From contig NZ_CAXBIB010000006.1 in the NCBI RefSeq assembly GCF_963975745.1, forward strand, positions 124,001 to 188,000: DNA of 64,000 nucleotides, in the 5' to 3' direction. This DNA is from Parvibaculum sp963975745 (GTDB lineage Bacteria; Pseudomonadota; Alphaproteobacteria; Parvibaculales; Parvibaculaceae). Each line of letters begins with the position of its first letter. Within the stretch, counting starts at the first letter, position 1. Both the position numbers and the translations under genes were made by a program. Shown piece by piece: positions 41,407 to 50,232 of the stretch. The notes below the pieces were generated by a model. The model worked only from the letters and a program-made list of their open reading frames with translations, was not told where the DNA came from and searched no databases.

Positions 41407-42564
41407 TCACTGTGTTCTGAAGTGCTTCGAAAGCTTCAGGCCCTGACGCTGGTAGTGCGAGCCAAGACCGCTACCGTAGAGCCGTGTCGGGCGATCAGTC
41501 AGACGTTCAAGCACGAAACGTCCGACGATCTGGCCGTGTTCGAGAATGAAGGGCACTTCGTGAGAACGCACTTCGAGAACAATGCGGCTACCCGCCCCGC
41601 CCGCCTCGCGTGCGCCGAAGCCCGGGTCGAAAAAGCCTGCATAATGAACACGGAATTCACCGACCAGCGGATCGTAAGGCACCATTTCGGCCGCATGGGT
41701 GGCCGGAATGTGGAGTGCCTCGCGCGAGGCCAGAATGTAGAACTCGTCGGGATCAAGAATGAGGCCCTTGCCGGGACGCACTGAAACCGGATCCCAGAAG
41801 TCGAGCACGTCATAGGCATCGACCTTGTCGATATCGATGACTCCTGAATGGCGACGCGCACGATAGCCGACGATTTCATCTTCGCGCGCCGGCGCCAGAT
41901 CGACCGTCAATGCGATCCCGCCATCGATATCGGCCTCACCGTCAACCAGGCGCAGCTCGTCATGCAGGCGCCTCATTTCAGCGTCGCTGCAGGAATGCGT
42001 GCCGCGGCGAAAACGAATCTGCGCCAGACGCGAACCCGGGCGGACCAGGATCGGAAAAGTGCGCGGCGAGATTTCGAGATAGAGATGTCCCTTGTAGCCA
42101 GCCGCCACGCGATCGAATTCTGTCGCGAAATCGGCGATCAGCCGCGTGAAGACGTCGAGACGGCCGGTCGAGCTTTTCGGATTGGCGGAAGCCGACGTCC
42201 GTTCGGACAGGGCCAGCGCCTCGACCAGCGGCACCAGATAGACGCAACCCGTCTCGAGCACGGCCCCGTCGCGCAAGTCTATCTTGTGCAGCATCAACTC
42301 CTCGACGCGCTCCATCACGCCATGACCGGGGCCCGGCAGGAAACTCGCCCGCAACCGGTAAGCGACCGCCCCGAGCCGCAAATCGAGGCTGGCCGGCTGG
42401 ATCTGGGCAGGATCGATTTCGACCGCGCCCCAGATCTCCTTTTCGCGGATCAGCGCCTCGATGCCGTGGGCCGGCAGGATGCCGGTCGCGTGCATCTGCC
42501 CGGCACCGAGGCGGCGCGGCTCGTCGTCGCGATGGGGGAAGAGATCGTCAGCCGTCTTGGTCAT
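41407..42564 (-). CDS. dcd: Long dCTP deaminase-like protein (duplicated dUTPase fold)
   Basis: A 385-aa protein with two dCTP deaminase/dUTPase-type halves. The first holds PASLDLRLG and NPKSSTGRLDVFTRL; the second holds DEFYILASREALHIPATHAAEM and FDPGFGA. In alphaproteobacteria such long forms are annotated as 2'-deoxycytidine 5'-triphosphate deaminase (dCTP to dUTP). Normal Dcd is about 190 residues, so this is a fused duplication. An ATG at 42576 in the same frame is the alternative start. The C-terminal 18 residues recur at 39692. Confidence 0.8.
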   Translation of the reverse strand: MTKTADDLFPHRDDEPRRLGAGQMHATGILPAHGIEALIREKEIWGAVEIDPAQIQPASLDLRLGAVAYRLRASFLPGPGHGVMERVEELMLHKIDLRDGAVLETGCVYLVPLVEALALSERTSASANPKSSTGRLDVFTRLIADFATEFDRVAAGYKGHLYLEISPRTFPILVRPGSRLAQIRFRRGTHSCSDAEMRRLHDELRLVDGEADIDGGIALTVDLAPAREDEIVGYRARRHSGVIDIDKVDAYDVLDFWDPVSVRPGKGLILDPDEFYILASREALHIPATHAAEMVPYDPLVGEFRVHYAGFFDPGFGAREAGGAGSRIVLEVRSHEVPFILEHGQIVGRFVLERLTDRPTRLYGSGLGSHYQRQGLKLSKHFRTQ

Positions 42565-42669
42565 GGTTTCCCGCATAATCCGGCGTTGTCCGGGGGGTCC
42601 GTTATAGGTCGCCTGCCCGCCGCCGGAAAGCCCCGGCTTGACGCCGGCGCCTGCGCGCCCTTAAATGCG

Positions 42670-42731
42670 CGCCGATCCCGTGGTGATTTGAGCCGACCGG
42701 CTTGCGGCCACGTTAAACAATCCGCTAAAGA
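42670..42731 (+). promoter_or_regulatory. SAM-II riboswitch
   Basis: The strand contains CGTGGTGATTTG, CGGCTTGCGGCCACG, TTAAACAA and CGCTAAAG in the order and spacing of the SAM-II pseudoknot aptamer found upstream of met genes in alphaproteobacteria. Binding of S-adenosylmethionine should turn metZ off. An intrinsic terminator follows at 42746. Confidence 0.93.
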
Positions 42732-42745
42732 GGTCGGGCGGCGCG

Positions 42746-42774
42746 CCCCGATCCTTACAGGTCGGGGTTTTTTA
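42746..42774 (+). terminator. Intrinsic terminator between SAM-II riboswitch and metZ
   Basis: A stem CCCCGA-CC pairs with GG-TCGGGG (one bulged T) around a 5-base loop and is followed by seven T residues. It sits 15 bases before the metZ ATG, so it can serve as the riboswitch expression platform. The ribosome site GGGGGTAA lies immediately after the T run. Confidence 0.85.
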
Positions 42775-42789
42775 TTGGGGGTAACCCGG

Positions 42790-43986
42790 ATGAGCAAGAC
42801 GACACGCGATGGCCGCAAGCTGACGACCCGCACCGAAGCCGTGCACGGCGGAACGAGCCGCACCCCTTTCGGCGAGACCAGCGAGGCGATGTTCCTGACC
42901 TCGGGCTATGTCTACGAGACGATGGAGGCCGCCGAGCGGCGGTTCAAGAACGAGGAGCCGGGTTTCATCTATAGCCGTTTCTCGAATCCGACCGTGCGCA
43001 TGTTCGAGGAGCGGATGACCGCGCTGGAAGGGGCCGACGATGCCCGCGCCACGGCCACCGGCATGGCAGCGGTTACGGCTGCGATGCTTTGCTACCTCAG
43101 GGCGGGCGATCATGTTCTGTCGTCGCGGGCGCTGTTCGGCTCCTGCCGCTACATCGTGGAGGAATTGCTGCCACGCTTCGGCATAACGTCGACGCTGGTC
43201 GACGGCCGCGATATCGAGGCATGGAAGAAGGCCGTGCGTCCCAACACGCGGATGCTGTTTCTCGAAACGCCCTCGAATCCGACACTCGAGATCATCGACA
43301 TCAAGGCCGTGGCGGCGATTGCCCATCAGGCCGGCGCCAAGCTTGTTGTCGACAATGTCTTTGCGACGCCGGTCTTGCAGCGACCAATGGAACTCGGTGC
43401 CGATGTCGTCGTCTATTCGGCAACCAAGCATATCGACGGACAGGGACGCTGCCTCGGCGGCATCGTGCTGGCCGATCAGGCCTTCATCACCGATCATCTC
43501 GCCAATTTCCTGCGCCAGACCGGGCCGAGCCTCAGCCCGTTCAACGCCTGGGTGATGCTGAAAAGCCTCGAGACGCTCGATCTGCGGGTCCGCGAGCATG
43601 CACGCAGCGCCGACACGGTTGCGCGCTTCCTCGAAGGGCATAAGGGGGTCGCCCGGGTCTTCTATCCTGGCCTTTCCAGCCATCCGCAACACAATCTCGC
43701 GATGAGCCAGATGGAGGCGGGCGGCAATATCGTTGCCTTCGAAGTTACGGGCGGAAAGGCCGGCGCCTTTCGCTTTGCCAATGCGCTTGAGGTCATCAAG
43801 ATTTCGAACAATCTCGGTGATGCCAAGAGCCTGATCACCCATCCGGCGACGACGACGCATCAGCGCCTGACGCCGGAGGCCCGGGCCGAACTGGGCATCG
43901 GCGAGGGACTTGTGCGTCTCTCCGTCGGGCTCGAGGATGCAGCGGATCTGGTCGACGATATCGAACGGGCGCTGGGGGCGCCATGA
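42790..43986 (+). CDS. metZ: O-succinylhomoserine sulfhydrylase
   Basis: A 398-aa PLP enzyme of the Cys/Met metabolism family. The PLP lysine is Lys213 (YSATKHIDGQGR), with IYSRFSNPTVRMFEERM and ETPSNPTLEIIDI as family motifs. The GQGR-type sequence after the lysine and the SAM-II riboswitch upstream support MetZ, which makes homocysteine from O-succinylhomoserine and sulfide. The ATG at 42790 follows GGGGGTAA. SAM feedback controls it through the riboswitch and terminator. Confidence 0.93.
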   Translation: MSKTTRDGRKLTTRTEAVHGGTSRTPFGETSEAMFLTSGYVYETMEAAERRFKNEEPGFIYSRFSNPTVRMFEERMTALEGADDARATATGMAAVTAAMLCYLRAGDHVLSSRALFGSCRYIVEELLPRFGITSTLVDGRDIEAWKKAVRPNTRMLFLETPSNPTLEIIDIKAVAAIAHQAGAKLVVDNVFATPVLQRPMELGADVVVYSATKHIDGQGRCLGGIVLADQAFITDHLANFLRQTGPSLSPFNAWVMLKSLETLDLRVREHARSADTVARFLEGHKGVARVFYPGLSSHPQHNLAMSQMEAGGNIVAFEVTGGKAGAFRFANALEVIKISNNLGDAKSLITHPATTTHQRLTPEARAELGIGEGLVRLSVGLEDAADLVDDIERALGAP

Positions 43987-44054
43987 CGATCGGCCACACC
44001 TGAAAAAACCTCGGAACGGCCACAAAAACGCCGCCGTTAAGAGGAATTTATAAG

Positions 44055-44162
44055 ATGCTCGGTAGTCTGGTAATCCTGTGGAAAGACTTGGGGCAGAAGG
44101 CCCCGGGGTTCACAGGCCAGCCGACGCTCTCGCGCAAGGATGCCCGATGTACAGCGCCATGA
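44055..44162 (+). CDS. Possible 35-aa peptide overlapping the apaG start
   Basis: MLGSLVILWKDLGQ, then a short Pro/Arg-containing tail ending ARCTAP, with a good ribosome site (AAGAGGAA, 9 bases before the ATG). It overlaps the first 16 bases of apaG in another frame, so its translation could couple to apaG. No homologue is known to me. It could be a leader peptide or chance. Confidence 0.3.
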   Translation: MLGSLVILWKDLGQKAPGFTGQPTLSRKDARCTAP

Positions 44163-44539
44163 CCCGCTCGATCAATATTCTGGTAGAGCCGACCTATCTC
44201 GAGGATCAGTCCGAACCCGAGCAGGACTACTATGTCTGGGCCTATCACGTGAAAATCGAGAACAAGGGCCGCGAGACGGTGCGGCTGCGCGCGCGTTACT
44301 GGAAGATCACCGATGCGAGTGGCCATGTGCATGAAGTCCGCGGTCCGGGTGTTGTCGGCGAGCAGCCGCTGTTGAAACCCGGCGAGACTTTCGAATACAC
44401 CAGCGGCACGCCGCTCGGCGCCCCATCCGGCATCATGTTCGGCAACTACGAAATGGAGACCGAAGCCGGCGAAACCTTCGAGGTCGATATTCCGGCTTTC
44501 TCGCTCGATAGCCCGCACGCGCCACGCCTGTTGCACTGA
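44147..44539 (+). CDS. apaG: ApaG protein (Co2+/Mg2+ efflux-associated)
   Basis: A 130-aa fibronectin-III-like protein with the ApaG core YVWAYHVKIENKGRETVRLRAR, GVVGEQPLLKPGETFEYTSG and MFGNYEMETEAGE. ApaG is linked to Co2+ resistance and dinucleotide metabolism in enterobacteria; the exact activity is unknown. The ATG at 44147 follows AAGGA. It is preceded by metZ on the same strand. Confidence 0.93.
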   Translation: MYSAMTRSINILVEPTYLEDQSEPEQDYYVWAYHVKIENKGRETVRLRARYWKITDASGHVHEVRGPGVVGEQPLLKPGETFEYTSGTPLGAPSGIMFGNYEMETEAGETFEVDIPAFSLDSPHAPRLLH

Positions 44540-44640
44540 CGCAGAACACCGCGTCGACACATCTCGCATCCCGGTTCCGTCCGCGCTAGAGTGGCGCCTC
44601 GCCCTTGTCACTCCCCCCTGCCCGCCGGAATCCTCGTCTC

Positions 44641-45819
44641 ATGCCCGCGCCGCAACGCTTCACATCGCGAGAGATGATCGACAAGCTCGTTTCGTTCGAT
44701 ACGACGAGCCATCTGTCCAACCTCGCCCTGATCGAATTCGTCGAAGCCTACCTGGCCAGCCACGGCGTCGCAGCGCAACGTGTCACCAATGAGGATGGCA
44801 GCAAGGCAAATCTTTTTGCCACGCTGGGGCCGGCAGACAAGGCGGGCGGCATCGTGTTGTCGGGCCATACCGATGTCGTCCCGGTCGAAGGCCAGAACTG
44901 GTCGACCGACCCCTTCCGCTGCGTCGAGCGCGACGGCAAGCTCTTCGGCCGCGGGACCAGCGACATGAAGGGCTTCATCGCCGTGGCGCTGGCCTTCGTG
45001 CCGGAGTTCCTGAAAGACGGTCCGCAGATTCCGATCCATCTTGCGCTTTCCTACGACGAGGAAGTCGGCTGCCTTGGCGTCCGTCCGATGATCGATGGCA
45101 TCATCCGCCACATGCCGCGTCCGCAGGTCGTGATCGTCGGCGAGCCCTCCTTGATGAAAGTCGTCAACGCGCACAAGTCGATCCAGTCGTATTCGACAAC
45201 GGTCACCGGGCTCGAAAGCCATTCGAGCGCTACCGACAAGGGTGTCAATGCGGTGATGTACGCTGCGGAGCTGATCGGCTTCCTCTCGCAAATGGCCGAG
45301 GAGATGCGGCGGCGCGGCGATGCATCGAGCCGCTTCCAGCCCCCCTACACCACCGTCAATGTCGGACCGATCCGCGGCGGCACGGCGCTCAATATCATTC
45401 CGAAGACCTGCAGCTTTCTCTGGGAATATCGCGCATTGCCCGATCTCGATCCCGATGAAATCATCGGCCGCTTCAATGCGCATGTGGCGGAAAACGTGCT
45501 GCCGCGCATGCGGGCGGTGCATCCCGGTGCAAATGTCGAAACCAGGGTTCGCGCGCAGGCACCGGGCCTTGCGCCCGCGGAGGGCTCACCCGCCGAGACG
45601 CTGGTCTTGAAACTCGCCCAATGCAACGCCGCCGAGGCCGTTTCCTATGGTACCGAGGCCGGACTTTTCCAGTTGGCCGACATTCCGACGGTGGTCTGTG
45701 GACCGGGCGATATCGCCCAGGCGCACAAACCTGATGAATTCGTGGAACTCGCCCAGATCGCCGAATGCGAACGCTTCATGGGCCGGCTGGCAGACTATGT
45801 CTCAGGCCGTCCGATCTAG
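44641..45819 (+). CDS. argE: Acetylornithine deacetylase
   Basis: A 392-aa M20 family metallopeptidase homologue. The zinc ligands and catalytic acids are in SGHTDVVPVEG, GRGTSDMKG and SYDEEVGCLG (general base Glu), and the dimerisation domain is in the middle. The length and SHSSATDKGVNAVMYAAELI match ArgE, which releases acetate from N-acetylornithine. Arginine genes argF and argD lie 1.5-3 kb further on the opposite strand, which supports this call. An upstream in-frame ATG at 44605 is less likely. Confidence 0.9.
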   Translation: MPAPQRFTSREMIDKLVSFDTTSHLSNLALIEFVEAYLASHGVAAQRVTNEDGSKANLFATLGPADKAGGIVLSGHTDVVPVEGQNWSTDPFRCVERDGKLFGRGTSDMKGFIAVALAFVPEFLKDGPQIPIHLALSYDEEVGCLGVRPMIDGIIRHMPRPQVVIVGEPSLMKVVNAHKSIQSYSTTVTGLESHSSATDKGVNAVMYAAELIGFLSQMAEEMRRRGDASSRFQPPYTTVNVGPIRGGTALNIIPKTCSFLWEYRALPDLDPDEIIGRFNAHVAENVLPRMRAVHPGANVETRVRAQAPGLAPAEGSPAETLVLKLAQCNAAEAVSYGTEAGLFQLADIPTVVCGPGDIAQAHKPDEFVELAQIAECERFMGRLADYVSGRPI

Positions 45820-45827
45820 CGCCGACC

Positions 45828-46427
45828 TCAACGCAGTACCGGGGCCATCGAACGTCTGATCTCGGCGCTCATCTTTTCATCGAAACGGGTCGCCAGATCC
45901 TGCATCAAGGCAGCATAGGCGGCGTCGCGATCGTTGAGGCTCGCGCTTTGAAGGATCGTACGGCTGGCATTGACCTCGGCATCGGCCGTCCAACTGCCAT
46001 GCGCCCCGCCGGGGCCGGGCCGTTCGACCGTCAACCGCACCTTCAGTCGTGCGGTCAGGCGGGTGTCGGGCTGGTCGCCGAAGAGGCCTGTCAGCCCACC
46101 CTTTTTCGGCAACTCTTCCGAGACGACGCTGCCTTCCAGCAGCGCGAGCGTTGCGGTTCCCGCGGCGCCAACGGCCATCAGGCGCGCACGCGACCAATTT
46201 CTGACAATGCCGGCCGGCGATTGACGGTGCAGATGCTCGATATTGGGCGACCTTGCGGGGGACTCGTACTGCGCGTCGAAACCGATCGAGGCAATGTCGA
46301 GATGCAGCGGCAGGCGCGCAACAAGCGCGATGTCGCCCGGCGGTAGGGCTGGCGGCGTCGCACAGGCAGCGGCCGCAAACAGCAGCGCCAGAACAATCCC
46401 GAAACGGGAGGCGGCAATCGATCTCAT
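45828..46427 (-). CDS. Putative lipoprotein
   Basis: A 199-aa protein with a lipoprotein signal: a hydrophobic stretch then lipobox AAAC with Cys22. The mature part contains ALVARLPLHLDIASIGFDAQYESPA and ends in a helical tail. There is no clear family. It is the last gene of the argD-argF-hslO unit and overlaps hslO by four bases. Outer-membrane anchoring is likely (the residue after Cys is Ala, not Asp). Confidence 0.75.
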   Translation of the reverse strand: MRSIAASRFGIVLALLFAAAACATPPALPPGDIALVARLPLHLDIASIGFDAQYESPARSPNIEHLHRQSPAGIVRNWSRARLMAVGAAGTATLALLEGSVVSEELPKKGGLTGLFGDQPDTRLTARLKVRLTVERPGPGGAHGSWTADAEVNASRTILQSASLNDRDAAYAALMQDLATRFDEKMSAEIRRSMAPVLR

Positions 46428-47374
46428 TCCTTCAATTCCTCGGGTCTGAAGACATAGACCGCACTGCAGAATTCGCAGGTGGCGGTGATGACACCGTCCT
46501 GCACCATTTCGTCGATTTCATGGCCGCCGAAAGAGCGCAGCACCGTCTCCATACGGTCCCGTGAGCAATGGCAGGAAAATTCGACCGAAGAGGGCTCGTA
46601 GGCGCGCACGCCGTCCTCGTGGAAGAGGCGGTACAGGAGGCGAGCCGGCGCCAGCGCCGGGTCGAGGAGCTCGTGATCCTCAACCGTATCGAGCAGGATG
46701 GCGGCCCGATTCCAGTTTTCCTCTTCCTGCGTCCAGGGACCCTGATCCTCGCCTTCACGGAAGCCGGTCAGGCCGCCGTCGCGGGCAATGTGCTGGATCA
46801 TGATGGCGCCGGCGCGCCAGTTCTTTTCCGGACCCGATGCCGCACGGTGATAGTAAGGACCCGCTGCAAGCCGAATACGCGTTGCGACCTGTTCGGAACT
46901 GGCAAAGTATTCATGGGCTGAATGACTCAGACCGCGTGCGTCAAGCGCAACGATGCCCTGGTAGCGATCCATGTCGGCGCCCTGATCGATGGTCAATGCC
47001 AGAAAACCGGCACCCAGCAGATCGGCGGGCGTCGCTCGGCCCGCGGCCAGGGCTTCGTTCAGCCGTTCCTCGTCGACCTGCGCATAACCGCGCAACTTGC
47101 CCGGCGATTCATAATCCGCAACCAGCATGCCGACCGGGCCGTCGCCTTTTGTCTGCAAAATGAAGCGGCCTTCGAACTTCAGCGCAGAGCCGATCATCGC
47201 GGCGAGTGACAGTGCTTCGCCGAGCAGACGCGACACAGGTTCGGCATAGTCATGGGCGGACAAGACGCGGTCGACCAACGGTCCGAGGCGGACGACCCGG
47301 CCGCGAATGCCCAACCCCTCGATCTGGAATGGCTGAACGAGATCGTCGGCGCCGGCTATCTCGGCATCGCTCAT
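46424..47374 (-). CDS. hslO: Redox-regulated chaperone Hsp33
   Basis: A 316-aa cytoplasmic chaperone that becomes active when its C-terminal zinc centre is oxidised. The four zinc cysteines are present as SCHCSRDRM and CEFCSAVY. The N-terminal domain has GRVVRLGPLVDRVLSAHDYAEP. In alphaproteobacteria hslO commonly follows argF, as here (ATGA overlap). ATG 47374 was chosen because it overlaps the argF stop. Confidence 0.93.
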   Translation of the reverse strand: MSDAEIAGADDLVQPFQIEGLGIRGRVVRLGPLVDRVLSAHDYAEPVSRLLGEALSLAAMIGSALKFEGRFILQTKGDGPVGMLVADYESPGKLRGYAQVDEERLNEALAAGRATPADLLGAGFLALTIDQGADMDRYQGIVALDARGLSHSAHEYFASSEQVATRIRLAAGPYYHRAASGPEKNWRAGAIMIQHIARDGGLTGFREGEDQGPWTQEEENWNRAAILLDTVEDHELLDPALAPARLLYRLFHEDGVRAYEPSSVEFSCHCSRDRMETVLRSFGGHEIDEMVQDGVITATCEFCSAVYVFRPEELKE

Positions 47375-48300
47375 TGAAAGCACCAGGCCAGAACGCCCTT
47401 CTGCGCGTGCAGGCGGTTCTCGGCCTCGTCGAAAACGACCGACGCCGGTCCGTCGATCACGTCGGCGGTCATTTCTTCCTCGCGATGCGCCGGCAGGCAA
47501 TGCATGAAGATCGCATTCTCGCCCGCCGCCGTCATCAGCCGCGCATCGACGCGGTAAGGCGCCAGCAGACTGTGCCGGCGGGCGGCCGTCTCTTCATCAT
47601 CGCTCATCGACACCCACGTATCGGTGTTGATGCAATCGACACCGTCGACGGCTTCAAGCGGATCGGCGGTGACCAGAACTCTCGCACCGCGCTTCTTCGC
47701 CCAGTCAAGTGCCTGCGGCGCCGGCGCCAGTTCCGGCGGACAGGCGATTCGCAATTCGAAATCGAGCTGACCGGCCGCATGGATCCAAGACGTGGCCATA
47801 TTGTTGCCGTCGCCGATCCACGCAATACGACGGCCAGTGATCGGGCCCTTGTGTTCCTCGAAGGTCATCACGTCGGCCATCAGCTGACAGGGATGCGAAA
47901 GGTTGGTCAGGCCATTGACGACCGGTACGGATGCATGATCGGCCAGCTCCAGCAGTGTTGCGTGGTCGGCCGTGCGGATCATGATCGCGTCGACATAGCG
48001 CGACAGCACACGCGCCGTGTCGGCAACGGTTTCGCCACGGCCGAGCTGCATATCGCCGCCATTCAGGATCAACGTCTCGCCGCCGAGCTGGCGCATGGCC
48101 ACGTCGAAAGAAACGCGCGTGCGGGTCGACGGTTTCTCGAAGATCATCGCCAGCAGCTTGCCCTGGAGCGGCCTGTCGGCATCGGGCTCCGCATGACCCT
48201 TGCCCTTGCGGGCCGTCTTGCGGGTCGCGGAATCATCGAGGATGGCCCTCAAATCGGCCGCGGACACTTCGTGGAGGTCGAGAAAATGCCGCTCGCTCAT
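47371..48300 (-). CDS. argF: Ornithine carbamoyltransferase
   Basis: A 309-aa enzyme that makes citrulline from ornithine and carbamoyl phosphate. The carbamoyl-phosphate motif is EKPSTRTRVSF, with HPCQLMADVMT, DGNNMATSWIHAAG and the ornithine motif HCLPAHREEEMT. It overlaps argD upstream and hslO downstream by ATGA each, forming an operon. Confidence 0.95.
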   Translation of the reverse strand: MSERHFLDLHEVSAADLRAILDDSATRKTARKGKGHAEPDADRPLQGKLLAMIFEKPSTRTRVSFDVAMRQLGGETLILNGGDMQLGRGETVADTARVLSRYVDAIMIRTADHATLLELADHASVPVVNGLTNLSHPCQLMADVMTFEEHKGPITGRRIAWIGDGNNMATSWIHAAGQLDFELRIACPPELAPAPQALDWAKKRGARVLVTADPLEAVDGVDCINTDTWVSMSDDEETAARRHSLLAPYRVDARLMTAAGENAIFMHCLPAHREEEMTADVIDGPASVVFDEAENRLHAQKGVLAWCFQ

Positions 48301-49508
48301 GATCCCGCTCCACTCTTGCCGGCCGGTGCACCCATTGCGGCCTCGATCGCCGTGCAGGCGCGCGACAAGCGTTCCATCGCGTCGTCGAGATGGGCTTCCT
48401 CGATGGTCAATGGCGGCAGCAGGCGCACGACATTGTCGCCGGCGCCAACGGTCAGCATGTGTTCCATCCGCAGCGCCTGCACCAGCTCGGTATTCGGCAC
48501 CCGGCATTTCAGACCCAGCATCAGCCCCTCACCGCGCACGCTTTCGATGATGCGCGGATGCTGGTCGGCGAGCATCGCCAGCTTCTGCTTCAGTTTCAGC
48601 CCGAGCGCCCGCACATGCGGCAGGAAGCCCTGATCGAGCGCCAGATCGAGCACGGCGTTGGCGACGGCCATGGCCAGCGGATTGCCGCCGAAGGTCGAGC
48701 CATGGGTGCCGGCCGTCATGCCGCGCGCCGCCGCTTCGGTCGCAAGGCAGGCGCCAACCGGGAAACCGCCGCCCAGCGCCTTGGCGATCGCCATGATGTC
48801 CGGCGTCACGCCCGCCAGTTCGTGAGCAAACAATTTTCCGGTGCGGCCCATGCCGGTCTGTACCTCGTCGAGCACCAGCAGGATGCCGGTTTCGTCGCAA
48901 AGGTCGCGGATGCGCCGCAGATCTTCCGACGGGATGACGCGGATGCCGCCCTCGCCCTGGATCGGCTCGATCAGCACGCCGGCCGTCGCCGGCCCGATCG
49001 CCGCCTTCAGGGCCTTCAGATCGCCGAAAGGCACTTGCGGGAAGCCAGGCATCGCAGGGCCGAAGCCTTCGAGATATTTCTGCTGTCCGCCGGCCGCGAT
49101 GGTCGCCAGCGTCCGCCCGTGGAAGGCGCCTTCCATGGTGATCAGCTCATAGCGTTCCGGCACACCGCCCGCCGCGTGAAACTTGCGCGCCATCTTGATG
49201 GCGCATTCGAGCGCCTCGGCACCGGAATTGGTGAAGAAGACGGTGTCGGCGAAAGTCGCCTCGACGAGACGCCTCGCGAGGCGTTCCTGACCCGGAATGC
49301 GGTAGATGTTCGAGGTGTGCCAGACCTTCTGCGCCTGCTCGTTGAGGGCGGCGACGAGATGAGGATGGGCATGGCCGAAAGCGTTGACGGCGATGCCGGC
49401 GCCGAAATCGAGATAGCGTTCGCCTGTCGCGGTGATCAGCCAGGGGCCTTCGCCGCGCTCGAATTCAAGGTCGGCCCGCGCATAGGTCGGCAATACGGGA
49501 GTAATCAC
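48297..49508 (-). CDS. argD: Acetylornithine aminotransferase
   Basis: A 403-aa class III PLP aminotransferase. FFTNSGAEALECAIKMAR and ITMEGAFHGRT lie in the PLP site, LVLDEVQTGMGRTGKL holds the PLP Asp, and IAKALGGGFPVGA holds the Schiff-base Lys. It converts N-acetylglutamate semialdehyde to N-acetylornithine. The start is probably GTG 49508, since ITPVLPTYARADLEFERGEG is the normal N-terminus and AAGGA lies 10 bases upstream. An in-frame ATG at 49613 would add 35 atypical residues. Confidence 0.92.
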   Translation of the reverse strand: MITPVLPTYARADLEFERGEGPWLITATGERYLDFGAGIAVNAFGHAHPHLVAALNEQAQKVWHTSNIYRIPGQERLARRLVEATFADTVFFTNSGAEALECAIKMARKFHAAGGVPERYELITMEGAFHGRTLATIAAGGQQKYLEGFGPAMPGFPQVPFGDLKALKAAIGPATAGVLIEPIQGEGGIRVIPSEDLRRIRDLCDETGILLVLDEVQTGMGRTGKLFAHELAGVTPDIMAIAKALGGGFPVGACLATEAAARGMTAGTHGSTFGGNPLAMAVANAVLDLALDQGFLPHVRALGLKLKQKLAMLADQHPRIIESVRGEGLMLGLKCRVPNTELVQALRMEHMLTVGAGDNVVRLLPPLTIEEAHLDDAMERLSRACTAIEAAMGAPAGKSGAGS

Positions 49509-49735
49509 GGGAATCTTGTCCTTCTCACAGCTTTTCCGTTCAAACCGCCGGCGCGGAAAGGAGGAGTGGACATCGCGACCAATGCGCGAGGAACGGAACT
49601 CCGGGCTTTCCATGCGAGACGGCAGTTTCCTGCACTGCGCCGTTCACAGGGCGCAGCCTCCTCGCTGTCAGCGTCGTCGTTTCCCGTTCAGGATCATCTC
49701 GATCACCTTGAGGCCCCTCCGGCGGGCTTGCGCCC
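49509..49735. other. Leader region upstream of argD, no gene recognised
   Basis: About 230 bases between the argD start and the terminator of the MliC/ABC unit. Short frames exist on both strands but none has a family match or a good ribosome site. No riboswitch or ArgR-like box was recognised. It presumably holds the argD promoter. Confidence 0.5.
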
Positions 49736-49764
49736 AATAGAAAAAGCCGCCTGAAAAGGGCGGC
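49736..49764 (-). terminator. Intrinsic terminator after the MliC-like gene
   Basis: On the minus strand GCCGCC-CTTTTCA-GGCGGC is followed by TTTTTCTATT. It lies 74 bases after the stop of the MliC-like gene and insulates it from argD. Confidence 0.75.
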
Positions 49765-49837
49765 AGTCCGGGAAGCAGCGGAGTATTGCGGAGGGGCCGG
49801 AGCCTGTCAATCGGGGTTTTTCGGCGGATTCCGGCCG

Positions 49838-50221
49838 CTAATGCAACCGGCAATCCGCCTCGACCGGTTCGGCCTCGCCCCCGGGCATTTCGCGATAGAG
49901 AAACCCTGTCTCGCCATTGCCATGCCAGACAAGCGCCAGATCCGGATCGAGAGCGCGGTATTTGACGCCAGAGGCCGCAGGCTCGACCTGCATCTGGATT
50001 TCCTCGCCGTCGAGAAAGAGCAGAACCAGCACTTCCCCGGTTTCGAGCGTCAGTTCGGCCAGTTGCAGCTCTACGCCGCCGGCGCAGCGATAGGCAAGGA
50101 GCGGACTGCTGACATCCATTTCCGCTTCGGCCGTCTCATCGGCCGTTTCCTGCGCTACAGCCATGCCTGCCGACTGCGGCAGTGCGGCGGCAAGCAGGCA
50201 TGCAAGCAGGCGGGCGGACAT
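49838..50221 (-). CDS. MliC-like periplasmic protein (C-type lysozyme inhibitor domain)
   Basis: A 127-aa protein with a signal peptide (LLACLLAAALPQSAGMAVAQ). The domain shows YRCAGGVELQLAEL and ASGVKYRALDPDLALVWHGNG, the two MliC signature strands, with a terminal Cys (EADCRLH) that can pair with the Cys of YRC. MliC proteins inhibit C-type lysozyme at the cell surface or have a periplasmic binding role. No lipobox, so it is likely soluble. It follows the ABC permease by 11 bp. Confidence 0.8.
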   Translation of the reverse strand: MSARLLACLLAAALPQSAGMAVAQETADETAEAEMDVSSPLLAYRCAGGVELQLAELTLETGEVLVLLFLDGEEIQMQVEPAASGVKYRALDPDLALVWHGNGETGFLYREMPGGEAEPVEADCRLH

Positions 50222-50232
50222 GTCGGTTCTCC

